60,000 nucleotides of DNA from Cryptomeria japonica (lineage: Eukaryota > Streptophyta > Pinopsida > Cupressales > Cupressaceae), in NCBI RefSeq assembly GCF_030272615.1, contig NC_081406.1:170635361-170695360 (forward strand). Reading direction: 5' to 3'. Shown here piece after piece: positions 23,179 to 35,100 of the stretch (its first letter is position 1; each line of letters opens with the position of its first letter). The position numbers were made by a program, and so were the translations under genes. A model generated the notes under the pieces. The model was given only the letters and a program-made list of their open reading frames with translations. It did not search any database and had not been told where the DNA came from.

Positions 23179-26100
23179 ATGGCACCTAAGATCCAAGACC
23201 CTATTATTGTCAAGAATGTTGAAAAGCCCTCACTAAAATACTCTTTAACTCCTAAAGTTGCATCCGAACCTGATGACAAAACAACATTTTCCCTCATCCC
23301 AGATAGAGTGTTATTAGTCGAGGATGTGAGATTCTTCACCAAATGTCATGTTGAAGAACTCGGTCATGTTGAAATTGAAGACTCCTATGATGAATTGTGC
23401 ACCGATGGTAAAATGGATAGCAAGTATGAGCATATTAAGATCAAGGGATTGACTGAAGCCCTAACCTATCCCCGTGTGTTCAAACCCCAGTGGGTCAAGT
23501 TTGTTCTGAGCAGAGTTCATGATGACTTCATGTGGCTAGAAGAGCAACCGTTTAAGATTACTAAGGAAATCATTCATTTGATCACTGGTTATCCTATTTA
23601 TGATCATGCCCGAGCCCAGAAAATGATATCACAGAAGGAATTGATCAGTTTGACTGGAGTAGAATCAAATTACAGAAGATTGAAATTAAACAATGTCACT
23701 GATGCAGAACTAAAATTTTCCATTAGAGTAATTGGTTACTGTTTCTTCCAATCAACAAGGGAAAATAGTGGACCCTGTGCAGCAGTGGACTTAGCATATA
23801 AAATTGTGAAGAAAGGCATGAAAATTGACTTATGTGAGGTGTTACTGAAAAACTTTTTTGATAATCTGAACACAATCAGGAAGCCGAAGAAGAACAACTC
23901 GGCCAATACACTAAAGTTTGGATCACTGCTTGTATGCATGTTTTTCTACTTTGAGAAGTTCTTTCCAACAGTTGGTAAAGTTGTTTGGGAACTACACCGA
24001 CCAATCACCCATCAAATCACTGACTTCATCAAGAAGCTAGGTGATAATTTTAATGATATTATGGATGATTACTTCAGTAAGTTTCAAGAGAAAATGCATA
24101 ACAGGTACAGGATTCCACCCCAGCTAGTGAAGAAATACAAAGATGACATATGTTTTGAAGTAGACACTAATTACTATTATGTGAATGTTGTGGAACCACG
24201 AACTCAATCTTTGCCACCCATGGGTTACGAGATTGATTTTGATCTCACACAATAGCAAATAGATGCATTCCTTACATTACCAAGGCATGCTACCGAGCTG
24301 AGGTATGGAACCTATGAAGAAGTGAAGGAAAAGGTAAAAATGAGCATTGTAGTACCCAAAGCTACAAGAAAGGAAACAAAGATGATAAAGGCATTATCAA
24401 AGAAATTCGGAGAAGATTATTCCTCCACACCTATCAAAGGCACTATAGCCATTACCGAAGAGGAATCTGAAGCCCAAGAGGTAGCTATAACACTGAGCAC
24501 CGAATTGCCTAAGGGAAAAGTGTTGAAAAGAAAGAAATAGGATCCATCGAAGGTCTCACCAACTCCTCCAACAAAGAGACCTAACACAAGAGCATCAACA
24601 GCTTCACTGAGTAAGAAAACAAAGAATGTTACTATTCCAAAGGTAACCAAAACCTACAAGAAATCTACTCGGAGACTCATTTTGTCAAAAGAGTCTAGTG
24701 ACACCGAATCTGAAGATGCAAGCAAATTTTAGATTGTCAAGAGCAAGAAGGTAGATGTACATAGTGTTGAAAATTTTTGTGCTAATCTGAAGCAATATGG
24801 TGGATTTGGAGGATTCAGATATGTTAAATATGAATCCAGATCTGCTGATGAAAAGAGACAAATTGAAGAAGTTGTCATCTGCACACTGCTGAAATTCTGA
24901 TTGGTCCCATTAAAAGTCTTTAATTCTCTTCCCAAAGAATTATATGCACATATTGATAACAGGTGGCAATATTCCCTAGACTCAGAGAAACAGATCAGAG
25001 AAAGAATTCTTGTGCATCTCTTTCATGACATGTCGGTAGATGAAATCAAGGATCATCTAAAAAACTGCCAGACACAATTCAGAGTCAAACAAAAGGCCTT
25101 GAAGCTGATGAATGGCCTATATATCGAAGTGGAAAAGGAAACAAAAGAACAGTGGCAGGAAATCTTTCGCATCAAGGATGCTGGTGAGCAAGCTGCAGTT
25201 GAAATAGTTGATGTCACCGAGCAAGATCCTGATGTCACCGAACAAGACCCTGCTGACACCATTCAAATAGATGAAGATATCATGGATACAAAGGCACCTG
25301 AACAGGAAATGATAGAAGGAAATGCATATGCAAAACTTGTATCTAGTGAATCAGTTTTGGAACAAGTTCAGCCTTATCCACCGGTCAATCAACCTATCTC
25401 AACCAAAACCCCTCAGGATACGAAGCAAGGCACCGAAGGTCACAAGTCTATAGCAGAAGGTACTTCTCAAGAAAAGACCTCTCAAGCACCTTCTAGCACT
25501 GAAAATGTTGTAACCAAGACACCAAGTATTGAGACACCAAGCACCGAGTCACCAAAGGATACTACAGAGGCTAAAGCTATTGACCAAAATGTTGCCTCTA
25601 CCGAGCAACCTACCGAGGGTCCTTAAGCCTCACAAGCCATTGTCCTAGTTCAATCGGTGAAAGGTAAAGAAAAGAAGATGAAAAAGCATAGTTTCAAAGT
25701 TGATTTGTCAAAACCCATTGTGTTGCCCAATGTTGATATATCAAAATTAAAAGGGTAAGAACTCATTGATTTGAGTGAACTATGTAAAGAAAAGGCTGAA
25801 CAAGAGAAACAAATGGCCATACAAAAGAAAAATAAAGTACTTCAGAAGGTAAAGACACTATTAATAGATATGCTACCTATAGCTACAGTGTCAACTGATG
25901 CAGCCATCCATATTCAACTGGATGAACTCCTTAATCAGATAGAGACATCTGGAGTTGATGCATCTGAATATTTGAGCAAGCTAAAAGACGAGGAGCTTAC
26001 CGCTAAAATGATAGAAGAGGTACAGAAAGCTATAGCTATTGGCAAAGTTAAACTTGTCAAATTTATTTGTGAGTTGTCCCCTCAACTCAAGAACATTCTT

Positions 26101-26553
26101 TATTTATTTTAGAAACTCTATACATTTTCTTTATTCATTAAAGACATCAAAAATAAAATAGAAGCAATTGAGAAAGAGATCACCGATCTCTCAAATAAGT
26201 TGACCCCAGAGCCCAATTCAGTTTAGAATTTTTATACCAAGCTTCAACAGCTCATGGCTCAACAATTAGAACTACGAAATGAGGAACACAAAATCCAGAT
26301 GGACATAATGACACTTCAGACATTATTCCTTCCTCATCTTTCATCCATCCAAGAACAAATCAACCAGGCTACATCCTTATCTACTACACAAGAGGGAAGC
26401 ACTTTAGATGGCTTAATATCATTATTGGCTGATATTCAAGCACAAAATTCTTTAATGGATAATGTAAAGGATGCACTCTCTGTCACTCTCATTGAAGCAC
26501 GGACAAAGTACAAATCCATTTTTGATCAGTTGCCACCACCGAATGGTAACTAA
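23179..26553 (+). pseudogene. Element C ORF2, long protein of unknown function replacing pol
   Basis: I do not recognise a family with certainty. One frame of 1125 codons runs from ATG 23179 to TAA 26551. It is interrupted only by stops at 24253, 24538, 24730, 24898, 25624, 25756, 26110 and 26224, with no frameshift. Residues 1-358 look globular (VLSRVHDDFMWLEEQPFKIT, LITGYPIYDHA, GSLLVCMFFYFEKFFP). Basic, nuclear-signal-like patches follow (KVLKRKK, PPTKRPNTR), then a second folded part (LPKELYAHIDNRW), an acidic Thr/Glu/Pro region (25200-25620), and helical coiled-coil stretches to the end. No DDE, RT or protease motif is present. Its place after gag recalls the extra ORFs of Sireviruses, but those follow an intact pol. 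It may be a captured gene or a structural protein. Confidence 0.7.
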
Positions 26554-26564
26554 ATTTTGATGTT

Positions 26565-26882
26565 TGTCAAAAAGGGGGAGTGATATCGTATTCAAAGTAT
26601 CAAACAATAGGAGTGTAGTTTACAGGGGGAGTATACCGAGCAGTGTAAGCAGAGTATCCAAGAGCAGTGAACATCACACAGTAAGCAAAGACCACGAGCC
26701 AAGCATACAAATCAAAAATTTTGTACAGTATATTGATAAGGGGAGTATATTTGAATATACTATTTCATTGACTAATGTATATACTGTCAGTTTAGTCAAA
26801 TTTTGTAAAGTATATAGATTTTTGAGTTATGACTTTAAAAGTAGTTTTGTCAAACATCTTAACTAATGTCAAAAGGGGAGAT
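26565..26882 (+). promoter_or_regulatory. Multiple polypurine tracts of element C
   Basis: Four G-rich purine tracts precede the right LTR: CAAAAAGGGGGAGTG (about 26568), CAGGGGGAGTA (about 26623), TAAGGGGAGTA (about 26738) and CAAAAGGGGAGAT ending at the LTR (26870-26882). Repeated tracts of this type are typical of Sireviruses. The last one is the functional primer site by position. Confidence 0.75.
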
Positions 26883-28058
26883 TGTTACTACTTATCAAGT
26901 TGCCATTAGTTTTATATCCAAAGTCATTCTGTATACTCTAGTCAGTTACTACTACCAAAATATTTAGTCAGTATGCACAGTCCAGTCGGTTATAGAAGAA
27001 AGTAGTCACAGAGCCCAGTATGCACCGAGCTGTCTACCAAGTATCATTCCATGTCTACCGAGCAGTAAAGATGATACACCGAGATAATACGTGTTACTAG
27101 ATTCATTGAACCTGGACACACATATGAAAACATGTTACAAGATCAAGGAACATAGAACCATTATCACATTGGAAATTGCACTTAAAGATTGTGTATGATT
27201 TTGAGGTCATCTAATCAATGAAATATTTTGCATGGTTATTCATTCAAGAAATCATGTTTGTAAGATCGAAGCAATGAATCAGATCATTGACATAAGAGAT
27301 CTATTTATACAGCATGGATTGAAGATAAAAAGTGTGAGACATGAATATACACAAGTGTATGAAGGAAGACATGTGTGATGCATGAGAAAGCACTAAGTGT
27401 TATGACTGTTACAGAGACACAGAGGTCACCAAGAAGGATTTCAGAGTACAGTCAAAGAACAGAGTAAACAGAAGGGTTTACCGAGTTACTTTATGGGTTA
27501 CCAAGGTATGCTATAGGCAAGGTAATCTTATTTTGAGCACATAGAATCTGCTATAACATTCCAGATGTAAAGTTGCAGATAGTTGTAAAGATTTTATTGA
27601 AAATTTTGAAGTTGTAAGAGAAACCTTTAACAGGGTAAAAGACTCTAATCAAGTCTATAAACTGTGAAGCCTTTAATCAGGTGTAGCATTTAGATTAAGT
27701 GTTGTAAAATCCTTTAGCAAGGTAGATCTAACAGATCTTGATACTCCTAACAGGGTAAGCTATCAGAAATAGCTAAATATGTAGCTCTAACTGAGCAACC
27801 TTTATTATTGCACTAGTGAAGTTGTGGCTGCCATCCCCACCATAGTTTTTCTATCTAACCAAGAGTTTTTGTGTAACCAAAATATATGAGTTATGGAGTG
27901 AATCATGTATGATTGTTATTTACTTGTTTTAGCATTATGTTATGTTATAGCAGTTTTTGGTTTATGCATAACAATAAAGATATTGTTGATAAAAGGATTT
28001 GAAGTATTGATTCACCCCTCCCCTCTCATTACATTAGCTTTCCATATTGGGCCTAACA
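26883..28058 (+). repeat. 3' LTR of element C
   Basis: It starts TGTTACTACTTATC and ends GGGCCTAACA. It aligns with the 5' LTR end to end, with only small differences. Confidence 0.9.
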
Positions 28059-28109
28059 TTATTTTTATGAATCAACTAGGATACAAAAATTGATGACATG
28101 TTTCCTTCT

Positions 28110-28805
28110 TGTTGAACACACACTAGATGCTAAGAGGGGGGGTGAATCGGGTCATCCTTACTTCAATCACATCGTCATCCTTTCATCAAGTCATAAATTC
28201 ATATCATCATTGTATTCCACAATTCATCTATATCTCTCTTTGTTTTGTCTTTCCTATGTATGTACATATATACCAATCTGGAACAAAAATCTTCACCAAG
28301 TCAGCCAAAAAGAAATATTGTAATGTGTATGCATATCTCTGACCCAAATTGTACAACTGAACCAAAATATGAAACACATAGAACTTAATTCGAACCAAAA
28401 CTAAAACTAATGAGTAACTCCGAGCCAAAAGAATAATTCACATGCAATCACCAATTACATATGATAAATTTTACTCTAATAGCATATAACCCAAACATGT
28501 GAACCAATCATATCATTTCACAATTGTGAAAGTCCAAACCAAAACAAGTAACACTTGGACCACAACAAATAGACTTCTAACTATCCTCACCAACAACAAT
28601 ATTCAAACATGATAATTTCAATCGGGTCAACTGTCAATGCAACCTATCCAATTCAAAACCATAGAACCAATCCATAGCAACCTCTAATCCAAAAGAATAA
28701 CTGCAAATGCATCAACATTGTAGCTAACTCTATTGATGTTTGAACTAGAACCCATCTAAACCACATTGTTTAACATCAATGACAAAAAAGCATATATTTG
28801 TAACA
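28110..28805 (-). repeat. Solo LTR of a Sirevirus-like element, minus orientation
   Basis: On the plus strand it runs from TGTTGAACACAC to TTTGTAACA. It shares the pattern of the Sirevirus LTRs: a G-run followed by TGAATC about 24 bp from the left end, and ACATCAATGACAAAA near the right end. TTCCTTC is found beside both ends but is not an exact 5-bp duplication. No coding part adjoins it. Confidence 0.5.
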
Positions 28806-29187
28806 ATTCCTTCATTAACTTCTATTATTTTCCTTATCATCTCATATTTAAAAACATAGTTAAAGCAATCCCTTGTTTTTTGGTTTTATGATTCTTTCTC
28901 ATCCTCATTGGATGTGGAATCTTGAGGTTATATATTGTATCTCTTTCAATCCATTGAAGAAGGATTTTTTATTAATCTCTCCATATTATTTTAATTGGAT
29001 ATTAGCCAATAATGAAATGTGCATTATGTGTATGTTTGCATCTATCTTTAATAATCCTCTACAGTTTCCTAGATCGAGACTTGTATTTGGATATTCATTA
29101 TATCCTACAATTTTATTTCATTATATCGTAGCATCGCCCAAATCAATAATAATAAATTCTATTATGATGTTCACTATGAAAACAAAG
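28806..29187. other. Non-coding flank shared with the left of B1
   Basis: From 28989 to 29187 the sequence matches 13583-13629 joined to 17373-17546, including the intact target of the 3.74-kb insertion at 29029-29033. No gene is visible. Confidence 0.7.
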
Positions 29188-29522
29188 TGTTAGAGTTATC
29201 TTGTATTAGCTAATAGTTATTTATTTAATTATTAGTCTATTATACTTTACGCTTAAGCTAAACTTAGGCATTTAATAATATGGTAGGTATTTAATAAATA
29301 TTTACTTTATCCCTTTAGGGTTTCTTTAGGGTTGCACATATTTAGGGTTGCATATTCTCCTTTTATAAGGATTGTATTGTACTTTTTTAACCCATTCCCT
29401 CTCTAAGTGATAATCTTTTTCAGAGCCATTATTGCATTTTTGTCTCAAATCTTCTCTTGTGACAGGTATTTTGCTTGCAGGTGTTTTGGGGATCTCTGAA
29501 GTTGTATTTCTCAACTTCTTCA
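29188..29522 (+). repeat. 5' LTR of element B, copy B2
   Basis: It is 335 bp, from TGTTAGAGTTATC to CTTCTTCA, followed by the primer site TGGTATCAGAGT (29523-29534). It differs from the B1 LTR by point changes and a short insertion near 29335. Confidence 0.85.
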
Positions 29523-29558
29523 TGGTATCAGAGTCTACATCTATTGCCGCTTGTTCCT

Positions 29559-30619
29559 TGTTAGGTCCCAGAGACAACTGAGAGGGGGGGGGTGAATCAG
29601 TTGTCAAATAAATTTAAACCAAAAGCAACTTAAACAACTTTAATACTTTATACTGGTAAACAAGTCTTTTATACCGGTAGACAGTTCTATCAGTTAATAG
29701 CAATACTGGTAAGGATTAATGCATGAAACAAAAAGAACAAAGTCATCCACAACACATAACACCAAAACTTGTACGTGGAAACCCTGTAAGGGGAAAAACC
29801 ATGTGGGAAACCTTACCCACAATCAGATGATACTACTAGAGATAGTAAGTGTATACAAAGGGGGTTTGCACATGCAGAAAGTCCAAGCGCCTAGAGCTCA
29901 CTACTCAATCACAAATGGGAGTCACACTGACTACAATTGGATGGTTAAATCCAATAAGAATGTACTGCTTAAATTAACATCTTTCTATGTTGGATTCAGT
30001 ACCGGTATAGTTCTGATTGTCTTCATAGAAACCCTCCTTCAATCTTCAAATGATGTCTATGTGTATAGCTTTGCTTATTTTCACATATACCTTCACACAA
30101 CTCTTTTTCGCATTCCACATCTGATCTTACAATTAAGACCTTACATTTATATCATAACCTAAGACCAATTTTAATAGGTCGGCTCTAAAGGATATTACAA
30201 TAAAATCAATTTACAAATAAATTAATGTCAGATGCAATAATCAATTTAACATGTTGGCTTAATGCATTTACAATAATAATAAGTCATCTCCATAGCGTGC
30301 CATGCTGATCAGAAAAAGATAAGCTTGTCGGTGTATAACCTGGACCTATTTGCCGGTAATAGAAAATATGCAAATACAAATATTCCAATAAACAAATCTT
30401 CAAGACAAAGTGTCCAAATGATGTCTTCGACATAACCATGTGTTTTCCATGCCATTCCAAGTTTCGGTGAAAATTACATCATGTTGATGTTCCAAATATC
30501 AATGACTATGTATGAGTCATTTGCTTGCCGGTGAATGTTGCTGATTCTCCAAAATGCCAGAGTTGATAGTGTTTAGTAGGTGTTGACATCAATGACAAAA
30601 CCATACCAAAATACCAACA
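29559..30619 (-). repeat. 3' LTR of the Sirevirus-type element
   Basis: On the plus strand it runs from TGTTAGGTCCCAGAG to AAAATACCAACA. It contains a nine-G run and several CCGG-centred sites such as TACCGGTA. Confidence 0.92.
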
Positions 30620-30830
30620 ATCTCCCCCTTTGGCATTGATGGAAACACAAGATGGAAAAACCATCAAAGTGCCAAAACAGAAATGCCAAATACCAAAAAC
30701 CAGAATTCAGATATGAATAGTCTCTCCTCAAAGTAATAGTCTCTCCCCCTGAGAGTAACATGTGTCTTCCTTTTGTTTTTTTTGTGTTTTTCCATACCAA
30801 TCTCTCCCCCTTTGACATCAAATGCCAAAG
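30620..30830 (-). promoter_or_regulatory. Polypurine tracts of the Sirevirus-type element
   Basis: On the minus strand GCCAAAGGGGGAGAT abuts the 3' LTR (30620-30634). Further tracts of the AGGGGGAGA type lie near 30735 and 30800, with one more beyond the solo LTR at about 32042. Repeated tracts are a Sirevirus mark. Confidence 0.75.
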
Positions 30831-30861
30831 TAAAAAAAACATTTACAAAATACCAACCAAT

Positions 30862-32021
30862 TTATGAATACTAAGAAGGGGGGGGGGGTGAATTAGTATG
30901 CCAAAAATCTTTCCACTAAAACACTTTGCTAGTCTAACAGTAAACCGGTAAAACAGTCTGACAGACAAACCGGTTAGCACACATGCAAACCAAATAACAA
31001 ATAGTGCATTCACCCACAGAAGCACAGACACCATAACACAGGAGATTTTGATGTGGAAACCCAAATGGGAAAAACCACGGTGAGATGGAACTCACAAGTA
31101 ACTATCTGCAAAATAGGAACTAGACCGGTTAAGGTCTTACAATGTTCTTTGCTAGAATAGATCCTATTAGGAATCTCAATCTCTGTTAGGAGATAAGTCC
31201 GATTAAAGACTACCTTGCTAGAGGATTTTAGATCCACAGATGTGAACCACCTTGTTAGAGGATTTGCAAAAGGCTTTTGGGCCTACCCGGTTAAGGGCTA
31301 TAGACTTGTCAAAGATGTGAGTAATCAACAAGTATATGATCTATCAGATAGCACAGCTTGCTTGGTTAGATCCTTGATAGCTCATTCTAATGCATACCAA
31401 CATTACTTCAGTCTTCTACACATTCAGACTCTCTCTATCTCATCAATCACCTTAAACCCTAGCAATAGTATTGACCACACCAACTATATCACAATAACCT
31501 CAACTATATCTTCAATAACCTAAAACCCTAGACATGATGTCCTTATAAAGGAATCTGATTTCATGTCGGTCCAATAGGATTACAATACAATTTCCTAGGA
31601 TCAATGCATCTAGACATATTTTGGTAACATGACACAAAAGCACCGTTTAAGTGTCAGCACTGTCAAACAATCGGTGGATGGTAACTCATCACAAAATGCC
31701 GATTGGTAACTCATCACAGAGTTTTACCAGTTCATACAAAATGTTGGTTGCCGGTTTGACAAAAATGAAGACTGGTAAAAATGTGTTATGCCGCTTTGAT
31801 CCCTCGTACCGCTTGGAATCCATGAACCGCTTGGGGTCAACATGCCACTTTAGATCGCCAAACACATTCTGTAAAATATCAATAGTCTAAAGACTATAAT
31901 ACATCATACTAGTTGGAACAAATACCGGTTGTGCACTAACTCACACATATATAGAGAAGATCTCAATGCAAGTGTGTGTCCATCAATGAAAATCACAACA
32001 TAAACATCAAAAATGCCAACA
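30862..32021 (-). repeat. Solo LTR nested in the 3' region of the Sirevirus-type element
   Basis: A G-run with TGAATTAG follows the left end, and the right end reads ATGCCAACA, as in the Sirevirus LTRs. It also shares CCGGTT sites and a GGAAAAACCACGG block with them. CCAAT flanks both sides (30857-30861 and 32022-32026). The left terminal TG seems mutated to TT. No coding sequence is attached, so LTR-LTR recombination probably left it behind. Confidence 0.6.
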
Positions 32022-32130
32022 CCAATACAGTATACCAACTACTCCCCCTAAGAAGTAGCTTCCTCATCAAAGATCGGAGTAAAAAATTTTCTCTTGTTAA
32101 TTCTACTGGTTGATGATAAATATCAACTTC

Positions 32131-35100
32131 CTAAGTCTCTACCGGTGGGGGTATGACCCCAAGCTGGTCTCTGAGATATTCAAAAGTCGCCTTAGGTAGA
32201 GGTTTAGTAAAAATATCTACAATCTACTCTTTTGTATTTACATAAGCCAGTTTTATTTCTTTTTCTTCAACATTTTCCCTTAGAAAATTTAGTTTTATAG
32301 AAACATGTTTGGTTTTAGAGTGTAATACCGGGTTCTTAGATATATCAATTGCTACAGTATTATCACATTAGATAGTTATAGGTTCCTTGCATTTTACCTT
32401 TATGTCCTTCAACATTTGTTTAAGCCATAATACTTGTGTACAGTTTGTTGTTGTTGCAACATATTTTGATTCAGCTGTTGATAAAGATGTAGAACTTTGC
32501 TTTTTGCTCAACCAAGAAATTAGTCTCCTTCCAAGAAAGAATGCTCCATCTGTGGTTCTTTTCTTATCATCCACATCTCCTACCCAATTTGCATCTGTGT
32601 ATGCATATAATTCAAATTTTTCATCTCTAGGACACCATAATCCAAAATTTGTAGTGCCTTGTAAGTATCGAAAAATCCTTTTTACTGTTGATTCATGATT
32701 TTCTCTAGGATTACTCTGAAATCTTGAAACAATACATACTGCATTCATGATATCAAGTCTTGTTTGTGTCAAATACAGTAAACCTCCTATCATAGATTTA
32801 TACCTAGTTGGATTAACAGGTGTAGATTCATCTCTTAGTGATAATTTGTCATTTGTAGTCATAGGTGTGCTTACCGGTTTAGAGTTTTCCATCCCAAATT
32901 TCTTTAGTAACTCCTTCAAGTACTTAGATTGACTCAAGAATATACCTTTATCAGTTTGTGAGATCTGCAATCCTAAAAAGAATTTTATTTCTCCAATCAT
33001 AGACATTTCAAATTCTTGTTGCATTTCAATAGAAAAGTCTTCACACAATCCATCTTCTCCTCCAAAGATTATATCATCAACAAAAACTTCTATAACCAAG
33101 ATGTCATCATTAGTCACTTTATAATATAAATTGTTGTCTGCATTACCTTTAGAAAAACCAATCTTCAAAAGATACTTATCTAACCTTGCATACTAGGCTC
33201 TTGGAGCTTGCTTCAATCCATACAAGGCTTTCCTTAACCTACAAACCATATCTTTGTTTTCTGTCAAAGAAAATCCATCAGGTTGTTCAATGTAAACTTC
33301 TTCTTCAAGGTCTCCTTTCAGAAATGCACATTTAATGTCCATTTGATAAACTTTGTAGTTCTTGTGTGCTGCAAAAGCCAAGAATAATCTGTCTACCTCA
33401 ATTCTAGCTACCAGTGCAAAGGTTTCATTATAATCAATTCCTTCTTTCTGAGAGTATCCCTTACACACTAGTCTTGCTTTATTTCTGATAACCTTACCAT
33501 CTTCATTAAGTTTGTTTCTGAATACCCATTTGGATCCAATCATATTTCTATCTTTAGGCCGAGGAACTAATGTCCAAGTGTTATTCTTCTCATTTTTTTC
33601 TAATTCTTCTTCCATAGCTTTAATCCAGTGTTTATCTTCACAAGCCTCATTAACAGATGATGGTTCAATTTGAGAAATAAGACATGCCTCTTCATTTGCC
33701 AATCTTCCTCTTGTCATAACTCCTTTATGCTTGTTTCCAATTATCTGATCTTCAGAGTGATTCAGTCTTACATACCGAGGTGTCTTTGTTTGTTGTTGTT
33801 CTTCAGTTGTAGTGGAATTTTCAAATGATACCGGTGTAACTGGATCTTCATTCTGTACCAGTGAATTTTGTATAGATTCATTTGTCAGTATTTCTGTTAC
33901 CGGTTCAGAGTCTGTATACCTTGAAGTTTCTCTGAATTGTTCATCAATATTTACATTTGTACTCTCAACAATTTTTTGTAATCTTTTGTTAAAACATCTA
34001 TATGCCTTACTCTTAGATGAATAACCAAGAAAGACTCCTTCATCACTTCTAGGATCAAATTTCCCAATATACTCATCTCTTCTAATTTAGCATTTACTTC
34101 CAAATGTTTTGAAATATTTAAGTGTAGGAGTAGTACCAAACCATAGTTCATGAGATGTCTTACTGGTTTCACCTTTGATGTGAACTTTGTTGAATGTATA
34201 GGCCACTGTACTTACTGCTTCTCTCCAATATACATGTGGTAGATTTGATTCAGATAACATACTTCTGGCTACATCCAAAATAGTTCTATTTTTTCTTTCT
34301 ACAACTCCATTTTGCTGTGGTGTCTGGGGTGCTGATAGTTGTCTTCTGATTCCATTCACTTCACAGAATGCATTAAATTCCTTAGATGTAAATTCTCCTC
34401 CTTGATCTGATCTCAAACATTTGATTTTCTTACCGGTTTCATTTTCCACCATTGCTTTGAACAGTTTGAACTTCCCAAGTGCTTCTAATTTTTCTCTAAG
34501 AAAATTAACCCAACACATTCTAGAATAGTCATCAATGATTAGCATGAAATATCTATCTCCTTGTAAACTTTTAGTTCTAGCTGGACCACATAAGTCAGTA
34601 TGAATTAAGTCAAGAGCATTATTAGATTTTTCTGGAATACTTTTGAAAGTAGCTCTAACTTGTTTTCCAAATTGACATTCCTTATATACCGGATTGTGAG
34701 GTTTAACAATCTTAGGTAAATATCTAACTGCCTTAGTAGTACTGATCTTCACCATGCAATCAAAATTTACATGACAGAGTCTCTTATGCCATAGCCAACT
34801 TTCATCAATATGAGCAATCAAGCATGTTTTTTCATTGTTATTTAGATGAAAGATGTTGCCTCTAGTTTGATTACCAGTTGCAATTTCCAAACCAATTCTG
34901 TTCATAATTTTGCATTTACCATTTTTGAACTGTAACTGAAATCCTTTTTCAACTAATTGACCAACACTCAAAAGATTATGTTTTAAACCTTCAACATAGT
35001 AAACATTGTCAGTATTATGCTTACCATCAAGAGATATTGTACCCTTACCTTTGATCAAACAAGCTTTATCATCTCCAAATCTTACTAGACCTCCATTATA

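Larger units (their letters stand above)
20012..28058 (+). mobile_element. Element C: complete non-autonomous Sirevirus-like LTR retrotransposon
   Basis: The two LTRs (1175 and 1176 bp) differ by about 5% in the first 170 bp by eye, nearly all transitions. Both flanks carry TTATT (20007-20011 and 28059-28063). A primer-binding site follows the left LTR, and several polypurine tracts precede the right one, a Sirevirus habit. Inside are a gag gene (21249-22601) and a long second ORF (23179-26553). There is no protease, integrase, reverse transcriptase or RNase H anywhere in 8 kb, so the element must have borrowed the enzymes of a partner. Confidence 0.9.

Noticed and set aside
29719-30162. 147-codon plus-strand ORF, repeated at 36576-36938
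   Set aside because: It lies in the LTRs of the Sirevirus-type element on the strand opposite to its genes; similarity between the two only reflects the LTR pair.
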